Assembly (NCBI GenBank): GCA_037501455.1
Contig: CM074863.1
Span: forward strand, 13,140,001 to 13,204,000
Source of the DNA: Lantana camara
Lineage: Eukaryota; Streptophyta; Magnoliopsida; Lamiales; Verbenaceae
Length of the DNA: 64,000 nt
Direction of reading: 5' to 3'
Shown: piece after piece, positions 24,889 to 37,334 of the stretch
Numbering within the stretch: the stretch's first letter is position 1
How the letters are laid out: each line of letters begins with the position of its first letter
Position numbers and translations under genes: made by a program
Notes under the pieces: model-generated
Told to the model about the DNA's origin: nothing
What the model saw: only the letters and a program-made list of their open reading frames with translations
Database searches by the model: none

Positions 24889-27800
24889 TCAGAATATACC
24901 AGCAGCAATGCTTGAAGTTGCATTTATCTTCAGTGATTGCTCAGGTATGTAAGTACGATCTGTCATACAATAAAAGAGCCGATCATCAACCTAAGAATCT
25001 GGTTATTGCAGTTATATATGGAAAATAGAAACTCGAGAATTCAACAACACATTCAGTTCGAGCATCAATATGACTTTGAGAGCTGTGCTAACAGCAACTG
25101 ACATCTCAGTAAAGAAATACAACTCTTTAAGTTAGAGGCAAGTAAAGATTCATTTTAAGTAAATTCAAATTTTGTTGACCTAGCAAAAGATTGAACAAAT
25201 GAAACATCTTATGATGGTGAATTTAGAGCTGGTCATCGCCTAGTTATGAATAGACGACATTAGCGAAGAGGAAATGGTGGTTGAGTAAATGTTTAGATCA
25301 ACTAAACTTTATGCTAAAGCACATAAGCCAAAGTTACCCTTACGTCATTAACTTATAAACTATATCATCCATACAGATAGTGAAATTCAAACGGGTTGAA
25401 AACTGCACTTTTTGTCACTGTCATGTGCAAACAACCGACAGACTGAAAGCAAAAGAAGACAGAGACCCATGGAAACAATTGTCGTACCTTTCTCCTTAAC
25501 CTCTATTTTTAGAGAATCGAGAGTGATTATGCCATCTGTCAATGGAAGTACTTCAATCTTGACGGTAGTTGTAGATTGAGAAGGAACACAACTGGCACAA
25601 AGAGAAATAAACTATTGAGTGGGTGAGAAAACTGAAACTAAAAGAAATGCGAAAAATAAAGATAAAAGCATACCCTAGTGGTACTCTACTCTGTAACCAC
25701 AAATGGGTGCAACCCAGATCGCTATTTCGGACCACATCATATAAGGGGACAGTTTTCTCAGTCGTAGAAACTGATAGTGGACTATCCTCCACTTTCTGTC
25801 CTTGATTTAGAGACACTGAGTTCAACCCATGCATAACAGTTCCTTGCCTATCACTATTCACTCTCTCTGCTACAGAAGGCACTTGGGGTGGTGTGTCACT
25901 CAAGGGCACTACAGATCGAGAAGTAAATGAAGCTGGGGCAAGAACTGTTAAGGTCAGATTGTCGGATGTCATATTTGATGCTTGAAGAGTTAAAACCTGC
26001 AGTTTCAAAAAGACTTAAGATGAAGCTTCAATCTAATGTAGACAAATGTGATTGCTTGATTTCAAAGATGACCTGAGCTGGAAGCTGAGTTTCATCAGAT
26101 CCAAGAGTCTGTCGGGACATTTCAGATGCCACAGAGATCATAAGATCCTTTGAAATACGAGGACGCCAGCTTGTTGGTTGCTTAAAAAACAACTTTGATT
26201 CTACAAATATGCAGATAGATAACAAGTACATAAACATATCGTTTTTCTCACCAAGGTATCATGGAAATTATGTAATTTTTAGTTTTTTACCAGTATAATT
26301 GCATCGACATGATACAAGAACTGCATATTGATCAGCAGGTGACCCACTATGTTTCCCTTGAGTATTGTTGGGGAGATGCCTGCTTGAAGCTGCATTTCCA
26401 GCATTTCCACGTGATGGTTGCAAATAACTACCACTGTGACCTTTAGGATGCTTCCACAATGAAGTTGCCGGTTTCAGAATAAAAGAGTGTTCTTCACCTC
26501 TTCTGCCAATTGTGCACCAAATTCAATCCTCAAAATTTTGAATTCACATAAGCCAATAGCAAGATACAAGATAGATTCCAGTGCAGGAGATACCATTTGT
26601 AGTATTAGATAAAATATCTATTGGTGTAGAAGAAAGAAAATATCTTCATAACAGATCATGCAAAATCTTCCTGCTTATGTTTGGAGGTTCATTTCAAGAA
26701 AAAATATCATAGCACAGGCGCAGATTATGTGCTCTGTATATTGCATGTAAGCCCAAGTCTAGATCACGTGAACTTTTTTAAGAATGCAGAAGTTATGGTC
26801 CACAACACCAATAGAAAAATTGTCCAGGTTTCAATCACACACACCAGAAGATCATATGAGCGCTAAACAGTCTTTCCTCCAAACCAGTTTTGTGTGGGAA
26901 CTGGGAAACAAGATACACTCAACTAATTATCTCTAACAGGGAAATCAAGATGCTCTTAATTAAGATGGGGTTCAAATACACAAGAAAGTTCAAGCAGAAG
27001 CTCTCTCGATGGTATTAACTTAACCACGATAATGTCAAAAAACATACGAAATTAAAAGGAAAAGGCGAGCATAAGCCTTCACATATTGTCACTGATGCAC
27101 TAACAAGGAAAAGATTCGTGATTCCAATGAACCAATTTCATTACTTGCTTTAGGCAGACCAACCTGAGTGGTAAATTTGGTAAACTGTGGTTGCTCCCAG
27201 ATTCAATAGAAGCAATCGGTAAAAAGGATGATGGTCCTCCTTTTGATACCTCTTCAAAAATGATTGTTATGGCATCTATAAACAACACGATATCTGGAGC
27301 ATGTGCGGGGGAAACATTCTGCAAATACAAGCTTCACATTATTTTTCTATGTATTTAATATATAAAGACTAAACAAAATCATCACATATTCTGTGGTCAA
27401 GCCATCTCAACTTCTTGTCCAACTAATAGAAAGTGAAGGAGGTGTTTTCAGGGTAGAGGAGGCAATAAAAGAAACCAAACCTTTACATGGACACAGAGAA
27501 GGTCATCTGTGTTGCATTCAACAGAAGAGCTACGAATTTCTACAGGTTGAATAAATTCTATTTTTCTTTTCCACCTTCTTCCAGGTGTAAAAATTCCTTC
27601 TAGACCACACCGAACAGAAAATCTCTCTTGCTGCAATGGCACACCGCGGAAGGAATATAGTCCTTTGTTTCCAGTACGTCCATTTTCCACAAATTTATCG
27701 AATGAAAATTGATTCCAATCTTCTGGGTCAAAGGTAGGTTTAGCATTGGGAGTTGGGACAACAGGAGCTGGTGTAGGATTTGGCGGAAGTGAGGACATAG

Positions 27801-30800
27801 AATAACTTCTAAAATGACCAAACGAGAAAAGCTGAGAGCTAGAAGACCCTGATACTGCAGGCTTCGGAGGTGTGCCCTTAATACTTGTACTGGAACTCAA
27901 TTTAGGAGGAGATAAAGGACGAGCCGGAGGAGGTGTAGAATTTTTCACAGGAAGTAACCATTTTAACAATTCACCAGAAGGATCTTGATTCAAAGTACGG
28001 ACATTCTGGTTCTGAAGGATCGACTTTCTTTCTTGATACTTCTCGAATTGAAGAATCTCCAGGATGGGATCCCTAACAAACTGAACACCAACAGTTACCT
28101 GTAAAAGCACCTGCATCCTTCCAAACAATAAAATGAAAATTCAAATCAGTTCTAGTACCTAAGAGTCATGACTGACACTGAGAAAATGAAACCTAAAGGA
28201 ACAAAGGCTACATGTCAGTCAAAAATTATGGCGACTGCAAGTGCAACTTCATATAGAAAATTTTGATGTGTCCTAACCCACGAGAGCGGCTTATGCATAA
28301 CCAACACAAAAACTGTTTGACATCTGCTAACATGCTACATATTTTGCCTAATACAGAAGATGCCCACACAAACTTTGCAAGAACTGCAGACATCACATAA
28401 GATCTGCCGCCAGAGGCAGGATCATCGGCAGAAGCTTACATATATGTCCCCAGCTTTTACATACTAGATTGGCAAGTAATTATACATTATTATCTACAAT
28501 CAGAATACCATATAACTAAGACAATTAATCTAGATTATAGCTCAATGACAGCAAGTCGTTCTTCCAGTGTTAATAATATATATAAATGAACAAATAATTG
28601 AAAACCTATAAAGTTTTCTCAAGTTTCTGTGAAACACACCACTATGTCTCCATTCGGAAGGGAGCAGCACTTGACCGTTGCTCTTGCCAGTCCACCAGAT
28701 TTGTGAGCATCAAACTTTCCTCCATCAATCGCAGCACTTATCGAATTCTTCTTTTCTGCATTTGTTGCAGTTTCTAAAGAATCTCCTATCAATTGTTCTG
28801 CATATTCGGAAGAAGATTCTGGATGGCCATCTTGAGCTCTTCTTCTAGACCAAAGTGGTTCGTTTGATTCAGCAATTCTTGCAAAAAAATGTGAATCTTT
28901 AAACCGTTGCAACAATTGTTCAGTCTGTCGTTTGTGATCTTCCTTCCTAAGGAGAGATTCACCAGATGAAACATCCTTATGTGAATCAATCTTCCCTTTC
29001 ATCACAGTTTCACCGTCTTGATTACCTTGATCGCTAGAACTTGCGCCAACTGTCTGAGAAACTAGATTTGTTTCCCCTCCAATGTCTCCGTTTTGGTTCT
29101 GGGAGCTTTTCCCAATCCCATTTTTGTTCATGACAGCAGCAACCTTAAATGGCGTAATTATTTCTGTGTCCTGCTTATAAGCAGACAAACATGCAAGAAG
29201 TTGGATTTGTTCACCTAAGAGAAAGACATATGCAGACATGTAAGAAAAGCTATATTTGTGGACTAGAAACACGCTGTTCTCCCCGTGAATCATATCTGGG
29301 CAGTTCCGGAGAGTGACATAGTCATAAACTCACTTACCCTCCTACCCCACCCCACACGCACACACACCAAGAGAAATAAAAGAGAGAGGATACCGGGGAA
29401 AACGAAGCTGCGATCCAGGGAACGAAATGAAAGTATATCCGTTGCCTCCGTCCAGTCATCAGGAAGTTCATCTGGGAATACACATATATAATCATGAGTC
29501 AAAACAGTTAACATAAAAATTTTAACAGATAAGCTATAGTAAAGCTTGAAATAATCTCCATCAGCAACTCCAAAGTCCAACCACCACTACATCAAACGAT
29601 TCATTTTTAGGCAGACATGTTTTCTGTTTCTTGGTCACTGCCTGCCTCAAATAAAAAACTGCCACCAGCATGAGAAATACCTACTATCTGCTACTGGTCA
29701 CCCCAGCAACATCAAAAAAAATCACCATACCAGACCACTGACAGAGCACTCTCATCTTAAATGATTGCCCATGCTGTCACCATCCCAAACCCACTGATTC
29801 CCAGCATCTAAGGAGGCGTTCATTACTTAGGTGCAGAAGAAATAGAATAGGCGTGTATCTAGGAAAAAAGCCTAATAAAACTAAGTGCAGCAAGAATGCA
29901 GATACATGGATACAATAAGCTAAAAATCAAGCAAGAAGTGATTGTTCATGAGCCAAGCTCGGCATTGGTATTTTTATGCCTAACATCAAGGTTGATACTA
30001 CAATTATGAGCACAAAAAGCTATTGAGTCAAAATATATTTGATAGGGGTCGAGTTCAACTGATTTACAGTCCTAATCTGTATTACCATGACCATTATGCA
30101 CAATAATGAGAATGCTTCAAGCATGGCAATAAGAATTTTTTTTCTTTCTTTCAATAATTCCTAATTAATAATGATTAATAACTTAATGAAGCAGAAAAGA
30201 AAGGCACTAACAATTAATGAAATTTAAGAGGAGAGGAACATCAGTTTACATATATGAATCACAAACTCAGATACCCAGACATATTGTTCCTATAATTTTA
30301 CACTCTGATATAACTGAATCTCTCATATTTAAGCGCCAGCAACTGAAATTTCAATTAACAATAATCCATTGATGAAGTAAGGCCAACAGACATTTTTGGA
30401 ACTGAATACAGAAGTTAAAAAAAGTCATGGAGATGGCTGCATAGTTCACTAATGATTTATATTTAGCTCCTCCACGAACCAGTGAAAAACAAAAAATTAA
30501 ATATTTCAAGATCTAGTTCCCAGGAGAAGGATAAAAAAACATTTAAACACTGTTCTTTGGTTTCAGATCCTGAATACAAAAGATTCCAAATGTTGGAATA
30601 AACTAGCATATGATTAGATAAAGAACTCTACTGGAGAATTTGTCATTTGAATTAGTTGACTCATGTTATGGAATTGCAGGTGGGATAAATCCTAATCATA
30701 CCATCAATCTTCTGACCTACTTTCTTGGTTGCTATGGTTTTTGAATAAGAAATACCTCAATAATAGCATCGACACTACAGAGGCGGTAACAACCATTCAC

Positions 30801-31149
30801 GGTATTTGTGTTAGAGCAATTTCACAATTAATGAAATGATGAGAAGCAACGCAAGAATGAACATACTATATGGAATAATTATGAACCCTTCATCTTCTGT
30901 AACATCTGTATGGCTGCCAACTTGATAGTTATTCTTTTCACTTGAAACTGGCGTGCTGCCATTCTCATCCCCAACTTCATCAATCTCTGCAATACGTGTT
31001 TCTGAAGGCATACTTTCAGGAAATAGGTCCTCAGAAGCTAGATCGTCTAAGGCAGTTTTTGAAGCATAGCTTTCCTCTACTTCATTCTCTTTGATAGGCT
31101 GCAGGCCTGGAGCTGCAGTCTGATTATTAGACCGCAGCAAAAAGTTCAT
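24889..31149 (-). CDS. Conserved plant protein of unknown function, 852 aa
   Basis: Exons 31149-30867, 29471-29394, 29214-28640, 28110-27481, 27318-27164, 26502-26291, 26200-26073, 25996-25674, 25591-25488, 24959-24889; phases agree at every junction. The last exon codes only 23 residues (TYIPEQSLKINATSS...) and stops at 24889-24891. The protein starts MNFLLRSNNQ. It has an acidic N-terminal stretch, a conserved ELPDDWTEATDILSFRSLDRSFVFPGEQ-type block, long Ser/Lys-rich linkers, a Pro/Ser-rich region (about 350-430) and beta-rich blocks (HAPDIVLFIDAITIIFEE; LPLTDGIITLDSLKI). I recall close full-length relatives in other plants but no assigned function; beta-sandwich folds as in trafficking adaptors are only a guess. 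No signal peptide or membrane helix is evident. A 5' UTR intron likely joins about 31652 to 31169. Confidence 0.88.
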
Positions 31150-32222
31150 TTTCCACCAAAACTCTTTCTGCAACGTAAGAAACAATAAAATTAATATTTC
31201 AACTGTCTCCGTAGTTGCTCAATCATTTCTCCCACAAGAATCAAGACTAATGAAAATATGTTAACTAACTTCAAACGTTTCCAGCTACAACACACTCTAA
31301 ACATTAACATTTTCCATCATGAAAACAGAAAACAGTCCCACACTCAAAATTTACTATCATATCGAACGGAGATTGACAACCTACAACATTTCCGGGAATG
31401 TCACTGCAAATGCACTCCTACACGTACAAAAACATAGATTCGAATAAACGAACAAACTTCAAGATAGAAATCCGTCGATTCCGCTGAGCTGAACAAACCT
31501 AGGTCTTCACTCTTCGACCAATCAGCTTCATCATACAATTACACAACTCTCAATATCCGCAAATTAACAGACAATCTCACGCCTCCTTAATCGGACGCAT
31601 ACACCAATTCAAACAGACTCATAAAAGTGACCGGAAAATTCACCTAATCGGAGATTGGCGGTTCGTCGGAACAGCGACGAACAGGATGCACTTATCTGTG
31701 TGCAGTGAGATGGAAGTGTGAGATCGAGGGTTGGATCTCCGGCGAAGCGGCGAAGTAGTTGAATTACAGTAAGCCTCGGTGGTAGATACAAACTTGTGTA
31801 TGAATTACTATATGCAGATCTTTAAAAAGTTGATGTTCACAAATAAATTGGTTGCAACTACAATGATTGAACTTCAAAGAAATTATCGAGAAAATAGAAG
31901 CTTCTTTCCAAAATAAACAAATTAATTGAATATATATATATAGTCCATTTTACAGTATCTTTCGTTTCACTTTCGGAATTAAAATTAAGAATAATTCCTA
32001 ATTTAAATTCAGGAATAATTTTATTTTCTCAAGTTGGTATTTTCATTTTTAAGAAGGTTGCCTTTTTCGTATTTCTTCCGGGCAGCAGTAATTGGGCCTT
32101 AATAGCATGAGAGCTACGGTCCAAATTGGAAAATGTTTGGTCCACATTGTTGCCTGGGCTTGGATGCTTGACACAACCAAATTGGAGGATTGATGATTAA
32201 TCCACGAAACAAAGCTTTAAAT
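31150..32222. promoter_or_regulatory. 5' UTR, UTR intron and upstream region of the 852-aa protein gene
   Basis: On the minus strand a GC-richer leader near 31790-31652 ends in CCGATTAG|GTGAATTT (donor). The acceptor TTTCTTACGTTGCAG lies just before the coding exon (about 31169). To the right is AT-rich promoter sequence ending at a hAT-like insertion at 32223. Confidence 0.55.
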
Positions 32223-32714
32223 TAGGGTTGTAAATGGTCGGATTTTAATCCCAGTTCGGCCGAAATTTAATGATATTTATTTTTTAGCATATTTATCCAA
32301 TAAAAATATCCGATTATAAATATTCATTATTCGAGATTAATTGATCGAATATGAAATTAAAATTTTTGATCCGTTAAAAATTCAAATATGATTTTATATA
32401 TAATATTTAATTAAATAAATTATTTATAGTAAAGAATATTAATTACAAAGATTAAAATTAGAATTTTCACTCACTTTAGACAATAACAAAATTTTGATGG
32501 CTTTGATGGTGTAAATACTGGAAATGTACTAAATCACCAACACTTTAAGATTTGTTTGGGGGGAAGACCATCACAGGCGTTTGAGCCTCAGGAACTGAGT
32601 TTCCCAAAGAGCGTGGTTTCTTCCAACTAGGATAACACAAGGGGAGAAAATACAGTAAGAATGCAAAGATGGTAAAGTATGCAGAACTTGGGAAGAAGAA
32701 AATGGAGGAAAGAG

Positions 32715-33122
32715 TAGGGATGGCAACGAGCCGAGCCTTGGCCTTTTTTCCGGGTTCGGGCTCGGCTCGACCAAGGCTCGAGACTGGCTCGGCGAGGCTC
32801 GAGACTGGCTCGGCGAGGCTCGAGGCTCGGTCATTTTATATTATTTTTAGTTTTTTTAATAATTTAATATATTTTTATATATAATAATATATTAAATGAA
32901 TATATATAATAAATATATTTTTTTTTATTCATTTTATATAAAATTTAATAAAAATATATATAATATTATATATTAATAAAAGATTTATATATATAAAAAT
33001 TAAAATATTATTTTTTTAATTAAATATATAGGCTCGTGAGCCATGAGCCAAGACTCAAAGGGCTTGAGTTTCGGGCTCGGCTCGTGTGGCTCGCGAACCA
33101 ACTCGACTCGTTGTCATCCCTA
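32715..33122. mobile_element. Nested hAT-like MITE, 408 bp
   Basis: Inverted ends TAGGGATGGCAACGAG and CTCGTTGTCATCCCTA, flanked by 8-mers GGAAAGAG and AAAAAGAG (6 of 8 match). The outer thirds are built of repeated GGCTCG/CGAGCC words and the centre is almost pure AT. No coding capacity. Confidence 0.8.
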
Positions 33123-33487
33123 AAAAAGAGTGCCCAGTTCTGGAGTATCTGTATGCAGTATGAGTTTGTGTGTGGAGAATCACTTAGGGAATGTGAGTGT
33201 AAATCTCATATTCATAAGTTGAGGGTAAGGGTGTTTTGGGTAATCTGATCAAGAGGTCTCAAACCTAGTGTTGCCCTAGACACGTGGCCCAATGTGGGAG
33301 ATCTGTGGGAAAGCATCTGTAGGCCTGCCATAAAGGTGGCTGTAAAACAATGGTAGCAAGTCCACTGCCAAGTACGGAGTGTCAGAGAGCACTACATGGT
33401 TGTTACCGGGTTGACGCGTTCGGTGTGCGTAGGCTTGAGGCACCTTTAGGATAGAGGACCTTGAGGGGTCCCAACTTTATGTAGTCT

Positions 33488-33715
33488 AATGAAGGCCCGA
33501 AGGCCTCAAGGGGACTCATCCTTATGTAGTCCAATGAGAGCCCGAGGGGACTCATCTCTATGCAATCCAATAACGGCCCGAGGGGAGACTCCAGCCCGAG
33601 AGGACTCGATCCCGAGGGGAGACTTTAAGCTCGAGGGAACTCAAGCCCGATGGGTCTCGAGCCCAAGGGAAGACTCGAGTCCGATGGGACATGAGCCTGA
33701 TGGGAGACTTGTAGT
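33488..33715 (+). repeat. Degenerate tandem repeat of CCCGAGGGGA units
   Basis: About ten imperfect units of 16-30 bp built on GCCCGAGGGGAGACTC or the variant ending CTCATC. The open frame through it (33489-33737) is a by-product of the repeat. The flanks (33250-33480 and 33740-33860) are GC-richer than the surrounding element and may belong to the same inserted sequence. Confidence 0.75.
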
Positions 33716-35512
33716 TTTCCCAATTGTAAGGTTTTAGTCATTTTCAAGTACTTTACGAGAGTGGCTGAGTTGGCCCAAGGTTACATATGGCGAAACCATG
33801 AGGGTCCATGTGTCATGACGTGGTCTCGTTATTTTTGTGCTTCATCAGGTTTACTCTGAAGAGATATATATTTTGCTTTATTAATAAGTTTAAATTAACC
33901 TATTATTTGTATTTATTTTTTTATCTTATATATATAGAGAGAGATATTATTGTTAATTGGGTCGACTCTTTTTATTGAGTTTGGACTAACCCGATTACAT
34001 GCAGATCCAAAATCAATGAATTTCAATCCTATAGGCTTCATCAGTTACCCCATTTTTTTTACCAAATTCGAATTCAAAATCCCCTTATTAAGTCCGAATC
34101 ATAAATATCCGGTATGAATCAAACCCATTAACAACCCTACTTTAAATAATCTTGAATTTTTATGTTCAACTTCAACATACCATACTTTTTTTAATAATTA
34201 GGACAGTCATGTGCAATTACATTAATTAACTCTAGTTGCATTGTGAGTATTTTGAAAATGTGAGTTCGTGAGATGCTCGACTAAAACTAATCTCTCGTAG
34301 GGATGGCAAATGGATGAATTGGATTAAATTTGGATTGGATTAAATTGATTGAATCCATATGGATTGGATTCAAAATGGGTTGAAATATCAGGGGTTCATA
34401 ACGAATTGGATTATAATGGATTCTAACGGATTGTAATGGGTTTTATTGGATCATTCATGAATTTAACACCGGATTCTTAATGGATTTATACTTGACCCTA
34501 ATATCTAAATGTCCAAAATGCCCCTATTTTCGACTCGTTATTTTTTGCCTTGTTCGATTTATTTGTATTTCGTTTGGCTCGTTTTGGACTCATTTGACCC
34601 CTTTTTCGGCTCACTCAATCTATTTTCGACCCGTTTCGAACCTATATGTCATATTTTTGTCATGTTCGACCTATTTTCGACTTGTTTGACTCATTTTGTA
34701 TTCGTTTAACATGTTTTTTCCATCCGCTCAACTTATTACTTTTTTTTTCCCCAATTCTAGTTGCACCTCTTAGTTTGCCTTCAGCTTTTCCTGTTTACGC
34801 CTAATTCCCGAAACATTATATCAGTCTGCTTTAAATATACTGTTGTATAGGTTGTATTAACTGATATAACCATTTGATTAACACAAATTTTCGAGTTTCT
34901 GCATAACTATATATCAGATTAAACTCAAAGTGCGATTTGACAATTAATACAATTAATATAGTAGTTTCTGTTAAATACAACATTAATTGTATTGTTTGAT
35001 CAGTTTGTGGTTCTATAAATTTTATACCAAATAGTTTGAAGTTCCAGAAATACAACATAATTTCCCAAATAGGTTGTATTGTATTAATTTATTAATTTCT
35101 GTATAGGACTTAACAAGAAATATGTTGTTTAATTATATTGTTGTATACTTATATTGTATAATATACGAGCTATATGCACAAAAAACCCTGTGGTTTTCGT
35201 AAGTGACGCAAAAAACTCTGAGTTTTAAAATATAATCCAAAAAACATCATGTTTTTAAAGTTCTACTCACCGGCCCCTCATATCAATCAGGTACGTTTTA
35301 AGGGGTGAAATTCCATAATTGCCCCCTTCAGATTCAATACATTTTTACTCATTTTTCCTTATCATTTACTTTTTATTTTCAACTATTTTTTATTTATAAT
35401 TTAATAAAGAATTAAAATATAAATATTTTTTTATATTATATTATTATCATAATCATCATCACCGCTGCAACATTTTCACGCCATTGTCATCAGTGGCTTC
35501 AAATGCCATCTC

Positions 35513-35585
35513 CATCAATTCACACCACCACCTCCGACGCCACTGTTGCAACCATTGCAACCACCACCACCACCACCACCACTTT
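35513..35585 (+). repeat. CCA/CAC microsatellite
   Basis: Trinucleotide run (CACCACCAC...), the core of the His/Pro-rich open frame in the Mutator-like cargo. Confidence 0.9.
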
Positions 35586-36247
35586 AAGGCTCGTCACCCC
35601 AGACCTCCTCCGCCGCCACCACCATTTCTCACACCACCATCCCTTTTACGGCATCTGATCTCTTCAGACCCACAACCACAACTATCAGATCTCGCACCAC
35701 CACCACACTACAACTTTAATGCCTCTCCCAGGTCCACCGCCACTACCACCAGATCTGCCACCACCAACCAAGATACACCCCATCGTCAGCCTCCTTTCTC
35801 AAGTCTGCCACTGCGCAACAACCCACCTCTCGCTCGCCACCTCCATGGAGCAGCCACCCGTGAAGCAGCACCACGCCGCCGCCGGGCTCATCTCTCAAAT
35901 TTGTCGCCCCCTATCACCTTTTCAGATCTAGATCTGAGAGTGTGTGTGTGTTATCGGCTTCTGTGTGTGTGTGATTTTGTGTTTGTGCGTCTGTTGTGTG
36001 TGTGTTTTGCGTTTGTACCGCCGGCGGCGACATTGAAGGTGAGAGTAGAATGCGAGATTGAAGGTGTTGGGAAAAGGGGTGAGCGGTGCGGCCATTGGTT
36101 GTGGTGTAGCTGGTCTTGGGGTTGTGGTGGTGGAATATGGGTGGCGACATGAGTGATGGGTGTCGGCGCCGGCATCGCGCCCGGTTGAAGTACTGGAGAG
36201 ATGGCAATGGAAGGGAAAAAATCCTATTCTTTTTTAAATAAAAAAAT

Positions 36248-36251
36248 AATA

Positions 36252-36282
<31 letters not shown>

Positions 36283-36285
36283 AAT
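36248..36285 (+). repeat. TA / TAA microsatellite
   Basis: (TA)n followed by (TAA)n, within the Mutator-like element, right of the GC-rich cargo. Confidence 0.85.
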
Positions 36286-37334
36286 ATGAGAGAACATTGT
36301 ACTAAGGACATAAAAGACATTTTGCAGTTAATTATGTAGGAAAATAGCACCCCCAATCTCATTCAGAGCGCGTGGAATTACATCTATGAGTTTAGGGTTT
36401 TGTATGCTTATTTTTCAAAACATAAGGTGTTTTAGATGATATTTTATATCATAGGGTTTTCTTTTAACATTCGAGAAACCACAATGGGTCTCGGTGCAAA
36501 AAACCCTATAATATACATTTAACACATAATTTTGAAAAGAAAAGGAAACAGTCTGAGGAATTCGGCCCGAATTCCTCGATTGGGTAGCAACTTGCTCCCC
36601 GATCCCGATCCCAAAATTTTGGATTAAAAAAAAAAAATGGTAAATACTTTTCGAATATTTGGAAGTCTCCGGACAATTTTAGAAATTGTTTAATTAGAAG
36701 AGGTTATAAGTTCAGTTTCGAATATTCGAATATTAATACGACGCTACAAATTATTTTAGATGAAAAGTGTTGTATACAAATTTACGAGTCTAACACAGTC
36801 TACTTTATGGATACCATAAATATATCTAATTTCAAACTTTTATTTCTTCCTTTTCTTTTTAACATTTTAAATATGTTTTTAAGGATGGTATTGTAATGTT
36901 TATTTAATGGCAAGGGTAAAATAGTAATATCCTATTAAAATTAATTAGGTGAACTTAATCCATTAACAATCTATCACAAATCCATTTTCAACCCAATTCA
37001 GTCCATTAGTAATCCATTATTCTTCCAATCCATAATTGATCCAATTTAAAACTTGTTAAATCCAATCCAATCCAAACAAAATGGATTGGGTTGGATCCAT
37101 GGATTTGAATCCATATTGCCCTCCTAATCTCTCGTTACACTCTATACACCTCCTAAAATAAATTCATAAAATATCAAACTAAAGAAATTTAAACGATTTA
37201 ATATCAAAGTTAGGATTATAACATCTGAATATAAAAGTATATAGTTCAACTTATATTAGGATAAATAACGCGTTCTATAATATCAGAATACACAAATATT
37301 TAAGATTGTCTTGAATATTTATAAAGATATTACA

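Larger units (their letters stand above)
32223..34139. mobile_element. hAT-like element with 8-bp target duplication
   Basis: Terminal repeats TAGGGTTGTAAATGG (left) and TAGGGTTGTTAATGG (reverse complement of right end), flanked by exact 8-bp duplications CTTTAAAT at 32215-32222 and 34140-34147. Length 1917 bp. No transposase frame is visible, so it is non-autonomous. It carries a nested element (32715-33122) and a GC-rich degenerate tandem repeat. Confidence 0.85.
35167..36506. mobile_element. Nested Mutator-like element with GC-rich cargo
   Basis: Flanked by 10-bp repeats TATAATATAC (35157-35166 and 36507-36516). The ends form degenerate long inverted repeats of roughly 80 bp (TGTGGTTTTCG...ACATCATGTTTTT against the reverse complement of 36400-36495). 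The interior (about 35460-36200) is much more GC-rich and contains a (CCA)n/His-Pro coding-like tract and a TG-rich tract. This resembles a Pack-MULE carrying a host 5' exon; the donor gene is not identified. Confidence 0.6.
34298..37126. mobile_element. hAT-like element, 2.8 kb, with 8-bp target duplication
   Basis: Ends TAGGGATGGCAAATGGAT and, read inward from the right, TAGGAGGGCAATATGGAT. Exact 8-bp flanks ATCTCTCG lie at 34290-34297 and 37127-37134. Subterminal regions carry many GGATTGGATT / AATCCAATCC words. No transposase remains. A Mutator-like element is inserted inside at 35167-36506. It sits about 200 bp beyond the stop of the zinc-finger gene. Confidence 0.85.

Noticed and set aside
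33489..33737. 82-codon open frame
   Set aside because: By-product of the CCCGAGGGGA array.
35484..36152. 222-codon His/Pro-rich open frame
   Set aside because: Produced by CCA repeats inside a mobile element; opposite strand is also open; no conserved domain.
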